Positions 8,331 through 16,473 of a stretch of 64,000 nt of DNA are shown here, one piece after another. The translations under genes were made by a program, and so were the position numbers. The notes beneath the pieces are model-generated. The model was not told where the DNA came from and ran no database searches. It was given only the letters and a program-made list of their open reading frames with translations. Position 1 is the stretch's first letter. Each line of letters begins with the position of its first letter. The stretch lies in the NCBI GenBank assembly GCA_029974635.1, contig JARKQY010000058.1:1-64000 (forward strand), given 5' to 3'. This DNA comes from Bacillota bacterium (GTDB lineage: Bacteria > Bacillota > UBA4882 > UBA8346).

Positions 8331-8867
8331 ATGACAAAGACGGATAAAGTTTTTATACATAAATACCTGTCTTCCCGAAGTTTGATTCTATTATTGATTG
8401 GCTTATGTTGCTTGATCTTCGAGGCTGCGGCAAGTTTACAGCCGGAATCCTGGGATGTTCCGGATGATTTGCCGGGATACCGGGTGACGCAAGTCATTGA
8501 CGGTGATACCATAAGGGTTGAGAAGCTAGGGAAATTAAGATATATCGGGGTAGATTCACCGGAGCTCCGTCATCCCCGGAAAGGCAAGGAAGCTTTTGGG
8601 GAAGAAGCATATCAGTTTAACCGGAAGTTGGTATTCAACCGGGTAATCCGCATTCAAACAGATGTCCAGGAACGGGACCGGTATGGACGCCTTTTGGTAT
8701 ATGTATACCTGGACAAAATATTCGTCAACGCTTATTTGGTCAAAATGGGCTACGCCCAAACAATGACCGTGCCGCCCAATGTGAGATACGCCGGTTTTTT
8801 TGGCAAACTGCAGCGGCAAGCCCGGAAAGCCAAAAGGGGATTGTGGAAATTGGAGTATTATAACTAG
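8331..8867 (+). CDS. Membrane-anchored or secreted thermonuclease (SNase family)
   Basis: 178-aa staphylococcal-nuclease-like protein. A hydrophobic segment at residues 15-36 exports or anchors it. The SNase fold is plain: VIDGDTIRV, LRYIGVDSPEL (Arg and Glu equivalents of R35/E43), then ERDRYGRLLVYVYL (R87 equivalent). It should cleave DNA and RNA to 3'-phosphonucleotides in a Ca2+-dependent way outside the membrane. The gene starts 49 bp after the flavodoxin gene without an obvious terminator, so some read-through from the redox operon is possible. No strong ribosome site is seen (AAGTTAAGAAT before ATG). Confidence 0.85.
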   Translation: MTKTDKVFIHKYLSSRSLILLLIGLCCLIFEAAASLQPESWDVPDDLPGYRVTQVIDGDTIRVEKLGKLRYIGVDSPELRHPRKGKEAFGEEAYQFNRKLVFNRVIRIQTDVQERDRYGRLLVYVYLDKIFVNAYLVKMGYAQTMTVPPNVRYAGFFGKLQRQARKAKRGLWKLEYYN

Positions 8868-8889
8868 CATGATATGATAGGCATCACTA

Positions 8890-9636
8890 CTAAAGAAATA
8901 ATATCGCTATAAAAAGCGGTTGATGCAGCAAATAGATCTTCAGGGAGTTGCGCCCCAGAAAACAAAGCCAAAGAATGACTTTTGACTTCGGGTCCTTGAG
9001 GGTAAATTTACGGGTTTGATTTTGATATAAAATATTGCCGAGATATACTCCGATAAGAATAACACCGAACCACGGGAACAGCGGAAAATAGTCGATGGAA
9101 AAAAAGTCATCGGGAATGAACCCGGCCCAGATCAGCCAGGGGAATGAAAATCTTTGAAAATTCAAGCTAATGCCCAGTCCGGTAATGATAATTCCCAGCA
9201 GCAAGTTCCAGGTTTTCAAGTGTAATAAAGGCTGGCTAATAATTACCGCAACTCCGATCAAGTGTAGTACTCCGAATACAATAAGAGCTTCCTGGAACAA
9301 TAGCAGCGTAACCAATGTAATGAGAAGGCTCCAACCCAAAATTAGCGCGCTACGTTTAAGGGCTTTGTTCCATTTACCCGTTTTTTCAAAGTTATTCCGT
9401 TGCAATGTTAAAGAAATTCCCGCCAATAGCAGGAATAAGATCGCGGTTGCTTTTTGCCATGATGATAGCAGAAACGGGTTCAAAGAAGGCTGATATCCCC
9501 GGAGAAGTTCCAAATCAACAATCCAATGGAATCCAAGCATGAGAATAATGGCGATTCCCCGTAGGAAATCGATCTCCCAAAAACGATCTTTGGCAATTGG
9601 GGGAAGGGTCCGGAGATTTACCGTTTTGAATTTCAT
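8890..9636 (-). CDS. DUF1624 / heparan-alpha-glucosaminide N-acetyltransferase-like membrane protein
   Basis: 248 aa with about seven membrane helices. The N-terminal RFWEIDFLRGIAIILMLGFH is the diagnostic start of the DUF1624/HGSNAT catalytic domain, including the histidine used for acyl transfer in this superfamily; FLLLAGISLTLQ and LFPWFGVILIGVYLG follow. The C-terminus has the usual NSLKIYLLHQP motif. Such proteins acylate sugars or cell-surface polymers across the membrane; the substrate here is unknown. It stands alone, convergent with the thermonuclease. No strong ribosome site is seen before the ATG at 9636. Confidence 0.8.
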   Translation of the reverse strand: MKFKTVNLRTLPPIAKDRFWEIDFLRGIAIILMLGFHWIVDLELLRGYQPSLNPFLLSSWQKATAILFLLLAGISLTLQRNNFEKTGKWNKALKRSALILGWSLLITLVTLLLFQEALIVFGVLHLIGVAVIISQPLLHLKTWNLLLGIIITGLGISLNFQRFSFPWLIWAGFIPDDFFSIDYFPLFPWFGVILIGVYLGNILYQNQTRKFTLKDPKSKVILWLCFLGRNSLKIYLLHQPLFIAILFL

Positions 9637-9729
9637 CGGTTAAGCCGATTCATACCCATTTTGAGTTCGCTGAAAATACTGGGATAATCATAACCACCCC
9701 GGATTTGGATTAAGGGTATTAAATATAAG

Positions 9730-9758
9730 TTGAAATATCACTTTGATTATATTATGAT
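9730..9758 (+). promoter_or_regulatory. Sigma-A type promoter for cbiQ-cbiO
   Basis: TTGAAA (9730-9735), 17-bp spacer, TATGAT (9753-9758), about 55 bp before the transporter start. No riboswitch-like structure is visible between it and the gene. Confidence 0.55.
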
Positions 9759-9816
9759 TTTAGCGGTGGGGGCTTATCCCTCTTTTAATTAAGTTTATAT
9801 TTTGGGGAGAATGAAC

Positions 9817-10632
9817 GTGGCAAAATTGGATATGGCCTGGCGCCAGATCCGGCGGCTTGATGAAATAGCATCGCAACAGACGGTAATTCATCAATTAGAT
9901 CCGCGGGTGAAACTAATCGTAACTTTTTTTTATATCGTTACGGTTGTTTCCTATTCCAAATATGATTTATTGGGCTTACTGCCTTTAATTTTATATCCGG
10001 TTTTCCTAATCTCCCTGGCGGAACTCCCTTTAAAGTATTTATTGATAAGGGTGTTGCTGGCAACTCCCTTCGTGTTTTTTGTCGGGATCTTTAATCCGGT
10101 TTTTGATCATACTCCGTTATTTCAGGTGAATGGATTTGTTCTTACCGGAGGCTGGCTTTCTTTAGCGGTGTTGCTGGTAAAATTCGGTTTTACGGTTATG
10201 GCGGCCCTGATTCTGGCAGCCATCAGCGGAATCAATGAAATTGGAGGCGTTTTGTTAAGGTTTAGGATTCCCCGTGTTTTTGTCATGCAATTGCTTTTTA
10301 TGTATCGTTATCTAAGCGTGTTGATGGAGGAAACCGGAAGAAGCATACGTGCTTACCAGTTACGGCGCTGTGAAGGGCGGGGAATCCACCATAAAGCTTG
10401 GGGATCCTTGGTAGGTCAATTGTTATTGAGAACCATCGATAGGGCGCAACGGATCTATCAAGCAATGGTATGCCGGGGATTTCAGGGCGAACTCCATTTG
10501 TCACGGCGAAATAATAAGGCTGGAATTGGTGATGGGGTTTATTTGATTGGCTGGACTTGCTTTTTTATCCTGACGAGATGGGTTAATATCCCTGGTTTGT
10601 TAGGGAGACTATTTATGGAGGCGAGACTATGA
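9817..10632 (+). CDS. cbiQ: ECF transporter T component (CbiQ-like permease)
   Basis: 271-aa energizing membrane subunit of an energy-coupling factor transporter. Several membrane helices occupy residues 30-140; the cytoplasmic coupling motifs follow as MVCRGFQG (the Ala-Arg-Gly type motif). The start is GTG at 9817, with GGGGAG 8 nt upstream; an ATG at 9811 is too close to that site. It overlaps the ATPase gene by 4 bp (ATGA). It is named CbiQ by resemblance to cobalt systems, but no CbiM/CbiN or other substrate-binding S component lies nearby, so the substrate may be set by an S component elsewhere. Confidence 0.8.
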   Translation: MAKLDMAWRQIRRLDEIASQQTVIHQLDPRVKLIVTFFYIVTVVSYSKYDLLGLLPLILYPVFLISLAELPLKYLLIRVLLATPFVFFVGIFNPVFDHTPLFQVNGFVLTGGWLSLAVLLVKFGFTVMAALILAAISGINEIGGVLLRFRIPRVFVMQLLFMYRYLSVLMEETGRSIRAYQLRRCEGRGIHHKAWGSLVGQLLLRTIDRAQRIYQAMVCRGFQGELHLSRRNNKAGIGDGVYLIGWTCFFILTRWVNIPGLLGRLFMEARL

Positions 10633-11381
10633 GCCACCATTTGGTTGAAGCCAAAGATTTGACTTATGTTTATCCTGACGGGACCAAGGCTTTGCAGGGA
10701 GTTAATTTTCGAATCACGCACGGTGAAGCGGTGGGCATTGTCGGAGCTAACGGCGCGGGAAAATCAACCTTAGTAATGCAGTTGACCGGTAATTTCCTGC
10801 CCGTCTCCGGAACGGTCCGGGTTGGGGATTATCCGCTGACCCCAAAAACGATTCCACAAATTCGGCGTAATGTAGGTATGATTTTCCAAAATCCGGACGA
10901 TCAGCTTTTTATGCCGACGGTATATGATGATGTGGCCTTTGGCCCGTTAAATCAGGGACTGCCCTTAGAGGAAGTTGAACAAAAGGTAACGGAGGCGTTG
11001 CAGCGAGTCGGCGCTTATCATTTAAAAGACCGGCCTCCCTATAAGCTTTCCGGCGGCGAAAAAAGAACGGTGGCGCTCGCCACGGTACTGGCTATGTCCC
11101 CGGATATTTTGGTGATGGATGAACCGAGTTCCGCCTTGGACCCCAGGGCCCGGCGCAATTTGATTCAGTTATTGGCCGGATTTAGACATACAAAAATCAT
11201 TGCTTCCCACGATTTAGACTTAATCCTGGATTTATGCGAACGGACTATCGTCTTAAGCGGCGGACAAGTTATTGCCGATGGTCCTACCATTGAAATCTTT
11301 AACAATGAGAAGCTGCTAGCCCAGGGACATTTGGAAAAACCTTTAGTGTTGCAGGGGTGTCCGGTTTGCAGTCGAAAGTAG
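10629..11381 (+). CDS. cbiO: ECF transporter ATP-binding subunit (CbiO-like)
   Basis: 250-aa ABC ATPase with Walker A GANGAGKST, Q-loop MIFQNPDDQLF, signature LSGGEKRTVALA, Walker B ILVMDEPSSALDP and a His switch (ASHD). It drives the T component encoded immediately upstream (4-bp overlap). The C-terminus has a small extension with two cysteines (GCPVCSRK). ECF modules normally use two ATPases or a homodimer; with one gene here, a homodimer is likely. Confidence 0.88.
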   Translation: MSHHLVEAKDLTYVYPDGTKALQGVNFRITHGEAVGIVGANGAGKSTLVMQLTGNFLPVSGTVRVGDYPLTPKTIPQIRRNVGMIFQNPDDQLFMPTVYDDVAFGPLNQGLPLEEVEQKVTEALQRVGAYHLKDRPPYKLSGGEKRTVALATVLAMSPDILVMDEPSSALDPRARRNLIQLLAGFRHTKIIASHDLDLILDLCERTIVLSGGQVIADGPTIEIFNNEKLLAQGHLEKPLVLQGCPVCSRK

Positions 11382-11498
11382 GCTATATAATTTTTGAACA
11401 TAATTTGCTGGTCCATAAAAAACAGATAAATTTTTTAAAAAGTGAAAATAGTATGGAATGATGGCATGTTTAAAGCTTAATTATCCATTGTTACTAAA

Positions 11499-11677
11499 TT
11501 GCAATATTTAGGTGATTATGATATAATAAAAATATCAAAATGGTCTCGAGTCCAAAAATAATTCTTATGTGTTTGCGAAAAGGAGAATTTTTTGTTTTCA
11601 TGGACTCGAGACCAACAAATCATATTGATTTCTTTATTTATGAGTATTGCCAAATAAATTAAGTGGACTCGTATCCA
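11499..11677 (+). promoter_or_regulatory. Promoter and three LacI-type operators before the GH16 gene
   Basis: Promoter TTGCAA (11499-11504), 17 bp, TATAAT (11522-11527). Three 14-bp palindromic sites follow: TGGTCTCGAGTCCA at 11541-11554 (starting about 8 bp past the expected transcription start), TGGACTCGAGACCA at 11601-11614 and TGGACTCGTATCCA at 11664-11677. The first two starts are 60 bp apart and the second and third 63 bp apart, close to six helical turns, compatible with looping by LacI-family proteins. The remaining leader to 11893 has a second Shine-Dalgarno-like GGAAAGGAGGG at about 11814 with no clear ORF. Confidence 0.8.
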
Positions 11678-11893
11678 ATTGGATAAATAAATTCCCAGTT
11701 ACGGTTAAATAGGTAAACTAACTCACTCATAATTTTTGTGAAGGGGGGCGTTAAAAAGTAAGAGTGGGTTTGTTGATACAGGCATCTATGAGAAGCAATT
11801 TTAATTAAACTCGGAAAGGAGGGATTCTAAAAGCTAAATATGAGATTCAGTAGTGTGGCATGATTTGAATTGAAAAGAGGGAGGTTGAGATTT

Positions 11894-14800
11894 ATGTTCA
11901 AAATCAAACATATATTATTGATTTTGATAATTTCATTATTCGCCATGACAGTGGTGGGTGGAGCCATTAATGCTGCAGATGGTGATTGGACATTGGTTTG
12001 GAGCGATGAGTTCAGTGGAACTCCCGGTACAAGTGTAAATCAAAACAATTGGAACATAGAAGTAACTTCAAATCCAGACAATGGCGAGTTGCAAGCTTAT
12101 GTAAGCAGTACGAACAATATTTATTTAACGCAAGAGCCCGGCAATCCCAGCAACAGTCTTTTGGTTCTCAAAGCTATTAAAACCGGTGGAAGCCCGGCCT
12201 ATACCTCCGGTCGTATCACCACTCAGGGAAAAAAAGTATGGACCTATGGTAAGGTTGAAATGAGAGCCAAGCTTCCTTATGGACAGGGGATTTGGCCGGC
12301 ATTCTGGATGCTGGGGGCCAATTATCCCACAGCCGGCTGGCCGGGATGCGGTGAGATCGATATTATGGAAAACGTGGGTTATGCGCCGAACACCATATAT
12401 GGGACTCTCCATGGACCTGGTTATAGTGGCGGCGGTGGTATTGGCGCGCCTTTTGATTACTCCGGGGGATACGTAAATAACTGGCATACCTATGGAATTG
12501 AATGGGAGCCGGGAATTATGCGCTGGTATTTTGACGGTCAATTGTTCCAATTGAGAACGGCTGACGATGTTACTCTCACGGGCGCGGGTCTGCCATGGGT
12601 GTTTAATCATGATTTCTTTATCATTTTGAATTTGGCGGTGGGCGGTGATTGGCCGGGGCCGCCGGATTCCAGCACCGTATTTCCGCAATACTATTACATT
12701 GATTATGTCCGAGTGTACCAACGCTCCGGCGGTGTATACCCGCCACTGCCCAGCCGTAAATTTACCAATTTCAAGTCATTCACTAACGGAAAATTTGTTA
12801 CCAGTGATGCGTACGTTTCCAACTCGCTCCTGGCTAATCGTGACGGCGCCTATAATTGGGAGACATTTGATGAACAGGATTTGGGAGGCGGCAATGTAGC
12901 GTACTTAAGTCATCAAAGCTGCAAGTATGTCTCTGTGGCCAGTGGTCAATTACGCGCTTCAGCTTCAATCATCGGACCCAATGAAACTTTCCAGGTCATT
13001 ACCAATGCCGACGGGACTAAATCATTACGGAATGTTGGCAATGGCAAATATGTAACCGTTGATGGCAGTGCCTATTTATATGCCACTGCAGCCACTATCG
13101 GCAATGCCGAAAAATTTTACATAACATATACTACCAGCTCGCCGGAACCACCGCCTCCGACTTCAACACCAGCTCCAAAAATAATTCCCGGCAAGATCGA
13201 GGCTGAAAATTTCGATACCTCAGTAGGTGTTGTGGTTGAAGGCTGCGGCGATACCGGCGGGGGATTCGATGTGGGTTTTGTTGATGGCGGAGATTATATG
13301 AATTATGATGTGAATGTCCAGGCAACCGGCACTTATACGGTGAGCTTCCGGGTATCCACTCCAAATTCCAACACTCAATTACAGCTAAAAAAAGGGACTA
13401 CGGTTCTGACAACGGTTACGGTTCCCAATACCGGGGGTTGGCAGGCCTGGGCCACGGTGACCGGTGCGGCTTATTTAACCGCCGGAAGCCAGACATTACA
13501 GATTTATGCAGTTACATCCGGGACATCGCTTTGGAATATCAACTGGTTTAGTTTCTCATTGGGCGGTTCCACCCCGACTCCGGGACCGACCGTAACACCC
13601 ACCCCGACTAGGGCGGCGACGGCTACTCCGACTCCGACCAGGGAAACGACAGCAACACCGACCCCTACTAGAGCGGCAACACCAACACCTGGAGGAAATG
13701 AAATTATCGCAACCATCTCGTCTGCAACCGCATCATCGGCAACCAGGCCAGCCGCTCATTCCTGCGATGGAAATAGCGGAACCAGATGGGAGAGCGCTAT
13801 TTCGGATCCGCAATGGATTTATTGGGATCTGGGCAGTAACAAGAGTTTAGCAAGGATCATTATTGATTGGGAGGTTGCCAGCGCCGCTAATTATACGATT
13901 CAAGGTTCAACCAACGCAACCAGTTGGACGAATCTGGCGACTGTAACCAATTCCAGCACGGCAAATCACAATATCATTACTACCTATATCGGTGGTTCTT
14001 ACCGATATGTAAGGATGTGTGGTACTCAACGTACTACCGGCCATGGTTATTCCATCTGGGAAACTTATATCTATGTATTGAGCGGAGCGACCCCGACTCC
14101 AACTTCAATGCCGACACCCACTCCGACTAGAGCGGCAACTGCAACGCCGACTCCCACCAGGACGGCGACGGCCACGCCAACCCCGACCAGGGTGGCAACA
14201 GCGACACCGACCCCCGGAGGAAGTGAAGTTATAGCAACCATATTATCCGCAACCGCATCATCGGCGGTATATGCCGCCAGTAGTTCCTGCGATGGAAACA
14301 GTGCCGGAACCAGGTGGGAAAGCGCCTCTTCGGACCCGCAGTGGATTTACTGGGATCTCGGCAGCAATAAGAATTTAGCGAAAATTGTTATTGATTGGGA
14401 AGTGGCTAGCGCTGCTAATTATACGATTCAGGGTTCAAGCAACGCAACCAGTTGGACGAATCTTGCTACCGTAACCAATTCCAGCTCGGCGAATCACAAC
14501 ATAATTACCACCAATATCAGTGGTTCTTACCGGTATGTGAGAATGTACGGTACTTCGCGGACTACTAGTTATGGTTATTCGATATGGGAAGCTACGATAT
14601 ATGTTTCAGGCGGCGCGACACCGACCCCCGGAGGAAGTGAAGTTATAGCAACCATATCATCCGCAACCGCATCATCGGCGGTATATGCCGCCAGTAATTC
14701 CTGCGATGGAAACAGTACCGGAACAAGGTGGGAGAGCGCTTCTTCCGACCCGCAGTGGATTTACTGGGATCTCGGCAGCAATAAGAATTTAGCGAAAATT

Positions 14801-15028
14801 GTTATTGACTGGGAAGTGGCTAGCGCCGCTAATTATGCCATTCAGGGTTCAACCGACGCGGCCAACTGGACGGATTTAGCCACTGTAGCCAATTCCAGCT
14901 CGGCGAATCACAACATAATTACCACCAATATCAACGGTTCATACCGGTATGTAAGAATGTATGGTACTGCAAGGACTACCGGCTGGGCTTATTCCATTTG
15001 GGAAACCACTATTTATATAATACAGTAA
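11894..15028 (+). CDS. Secreted GH16 endo-beta-1,3-glucanase (laminarinase) with CBM6 and three discoidin modules
   Basis: 1044 aa. Start ATG 11894 after GAGGGAGG; an upstream in-frame TTG lacks a site. Signal peptide 1-27. GH16 catalytic domain about 28-285, with the ExDxxE core in CGEIDIMENVG (near residues 153-158) and the laminarinase-type WPAFWMLG. Then a beta-trefoil/fascin-like module (about 285-420, NGKFVTSD repeats), a CBM6 (about 430-560), and three F5/8C (discoidin-like) domains joined by TPTPTRAATA linkers. The second and third discoidin copies are nearly identical in DNA. It hydrolyses beta-1,3 or mixed 1,3-1,4 glucan outside the cell. Expression is probably repressed by the adjacent LacI proteins through the three operators upstream. 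Confidence 0.92.
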   Translation: MFKIKHILLILIISLFAMTVVGGAINAADGDWTLVWSDEFSGTPGTSVNQNNWNIEVTSNPDNGELQAYVSSTNNIYLTQEPGNPSNSLLVLKAIKTGGSPAYTSGRITTQGKKVWTYGKVEMRAKLPYGQGIWPAFWMLGANYPTAGWPGCGEIDIMENVGYAPNTIYGTLHGPGYSGGGGIGAPFDYSGGYVNNWHTYGIEWEPGIMRWYFDGQLFQLRTADDVTLTGAGLPWVFNHDFFIILNLAVGGDWPGPPDSSTVFPQYYYIDYVRVYQRSGGVYPPLPSRKFTNFKSFTNGKFVTSDAYVSNSLLANRDGAYNWETFDEQDLGGGNVAYLSHQSCKYVSVASGQLRASASIIGPNETFQVITNADGTKSLRNVGNGKYVTVDGSAYLYATAATIGNAEKFYITYTTSSPEPPPPTSTPAPKIIPGKIEAENFDTSVGVVVEGCGDTGGGFDVGFVDGGDYMNYDVNVQATGTYTVSFRVSTPNSNTQLQLKKGTTVLTTVTVPNTGGWQAWATVTGAAYLTAGSQTLQIYAVTSGTSLWNINWFSFSLGGSTPTPGPTVTPTPTRAATATPTPTRETTATPTPTRAATPTPGGNEIIATISSATASSATRPAAHSCDGNSGTRWESAISDPQWIYWDLGSNKSLARIIIDWEVASAANYTIQGSTNATSWTNLATVTNSSTANHNIITTYIGGSYRYVRMCGTQRTTGHGYSIWETYIYVLSGATPTPTSMPTPTPTRAATATPTPTRTATATPTPTRVATATPTPGGSEVIATILSATASSAVYAASSSCDGNSAGTRWESASSDPQWIYWDLGSNKNLAKIVIDWEVASAANYTIQGSSNATSWTNLATVTNSSSANHNIITTNISGSYRYVRMYGTSRTTSYGYSIWEATIYVSGGATPTPGGSEVIATISSATASSAVYAASNSCDGNSTGTRWESASSDPQWIYWDLGSNKNLAKIVIDWEVASAANYAIQGSTDAANWTDLATVANSSSANHNIITTNINGSYRYVRMYGTARTTGWAYSIWETTIYIIQ

Positions 15029-15084
15029 GTATAAATTTCAGCAAGCAAGGGGAATGTTCTCCCCTTGCTTGCTCTGGATGTAAA

Positions 15085-15113
15085 TTGCATTATTTACTTG
15101 ATTATGATACACT
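15085..15113 (+). promoter_or_regulatory. Promoter of the first LacI gene
   Basis: TTGCAT (15085-15090), 17 bp, TACACT (15108-15113). No good copy of the 14-bp operator is present here, unlike the paralog at 22.8 kb, so this regulator may not repress itself. Confidence 0.5.
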
Positions 15114-15155
15114 TTTAAATAAAAAATATAATCGGATACAAATAGGAGCATATAT

Positions 15156-16127
15156 TTGGTTACGAGAAAAGATATTGCAGAATATGCCGGTGTATCAAAG
15201 ACAACAGTGACAAGAGTTATCAATAATCAAGGCAATGTATCCCGGGAAAACATTGAAAAAGTTAACCATGCTATCAAAGTGCTGGAATATTATCCAAATA
15301 TGGTAGCCCGGGGATTAAAAACCAAGAAGACCTATCAGATACTTTTTCATGCACCGGAACTCTTAAACCCTTTTTTTGTTGAGATATACACGGGAATGGA
15401 TGAAGTCGCCCGGCAACATGGCTATCATATTGTAGTCAGCAGTCATTATGATATTAATATCGTCAGACAGCGACAGTATGATGGCGTTATCCTTTCTTAT
15501 GTTCCAAAAGAACGCCGGCTTAGCGAATATATGATTTTAGGCGTCAGATTGGTGGCCACCGATTATACAAACAGCGTTCTGGAAATTCCTCATATTAAAG
15601 TTGATATAACCAGTGGAATCATGCAAGCCCTTGATTATTTGTATGAATGCGGACACCGCCGGATTGCATTGGTTTCATTGCCGTTTGAGAATGATCAGCG
15701 GGTTGCCGCCTATAAGAAATGGCTGGAAATGAAGAACTTATTATTTCAAAGCAATTTAATTTATAATAACCAAATTGAGGGCGCGACCAATTATGAACAG
15801 GGATATAATGCAGGCGTATTAATAGCTGAAAGCCGTTTAGACGCTACGGCAATCATGGTTTTTAATGACGCTATGGCGATTGGCTTTTTAGCGGCGCTTA
15901 ATCATAAAGGGATACGGGTTCCCGAAGATGTTTCGATAGTAGGTTTTGATAATATCGTTCAAGCAAAATACACCAGTCCACCCTTAACCACTGTGGACAG
16001 TTTTTTATATCAAATTGGCAAAGAATGCGCTCAAATGCTAATCAGTGAAATCAATGGGGCAGAAGTAAAAACCAAAACCATTAAAACTGAATTAATAATA
16101 CGTAATAGTGTAGCCAGAATCTCTTGA
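15156..16127 (+). CDS. LacI family transcriptional regulator (copy 1)
   Basis: 323 aa. The N-terminal HTH is MVTRKDIAEYAGVSKTTVTR; the hinge helix follows near residue 50 (NMVARGLKTKKT). The periplasmic-binding-like sugar domain covers about 60-323, with the usual GYNAG, AIMVFNDAMAIGFL and EDVSIVGFDNI motifs. The start is TTG with AGGAG upstream. It is a close paralog of the protein at 22861-23832, with the DNA-reading residues conserved, so both probably bind the same TGGACTCGAGTCCA-like sites. It lies between GH16 and GH3 genes; a beta-glucan oligosaccharide such as laminaribiose is the likely inducer (inference). Confidence 0.9.
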   Translation: MVTRKDIAEYAGVSKTTVTRVINNQGNVSRENIEKVNHAIKVLEYYPNMVARGLKTKKTYQILFHAPELLNPFFVEIYTGMDEVARQHGYHIVVSSHYDINIVRQRQYDGVILSYVPKERRLSEYMILGVRLVATDYTNSVLEIPHIKVDITSGIMQALDYLYECGHRRIALVSLPFENDQRVAAYKKWLEMKNLLFQSNLIYNNQIEGATNYEQGYNAGVLIAESRLDATAIMVFNDAMAIGFLAALNHKGIRVPEDVSIVGFDNIVQAKYTSPPLTTVDSFLYQIGKECAQMLISEINGAEVKTKTIKTELIIRNSVARIS

Positions 16128-16169
16128 TAAAAGATTTAAAACTGCTTTTTATGTAAGGATATTCTTTAA

Positions 16170-16313
16170 TATACTAAGTATGGGACAGGATAGCGGTTCA
16201 AATGTGGACTCGAATCCATTAAAATCCGGGTTTGGAAGCGAGGTGTATTTTAAATAATAGTTAATATTTGATATTCTTACGGTGCGCATAAGTCAAGATT
16301 GGCCTCGAGACCA
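16170..16313 (+). promoter_or_regulatory. Promoter region and two LacI-type operators before the GH3 gene
   Basis: A TATACT -10 element at 16170-16175 has only a weak -35 box. Operators TGGACTCGAATCCA (16205-16218) and TGGCCTCGAGACCA (16300-16313) follow, 95 bp apart (about nine turns). The leader to 16473 again has an extra GGAAAGGAGGGAGG about 75 bp before the true ribosome site, as before the GH16 gene. Confidence 0.7.
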
Positions 16314-16473
16314 TATTGATAATGTGCGAATATTAGTGCCGGGTTCTGTTTGCGAAAACATTAAATAAAAATGTCGGATACTATTCCGTACCGTTGGAAA
16401 GGAGGGAGGCCGGAGATAATCAAGCATCTTTCATTCACGATATTATAATTTTTAAGGAAGGAAGTGAAACAAT

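Noticed and set aside
13504-13716. Gly/Val-rich minus-strand frames over the Thr/Pro linkers of the glucanase genes (also near 16.9, 26.4 and 27.4 kb)
   Set aside because: They are the antisense of repeated ACN/CCN codons and have no start signals.
13570-14215. Short repeats that could be mistaken for a CRISPR array
   Set aside because: The repeats are codon-level repetition of TPTPTRAATA linkers inside a protein gene; no equal-length unique spacers.
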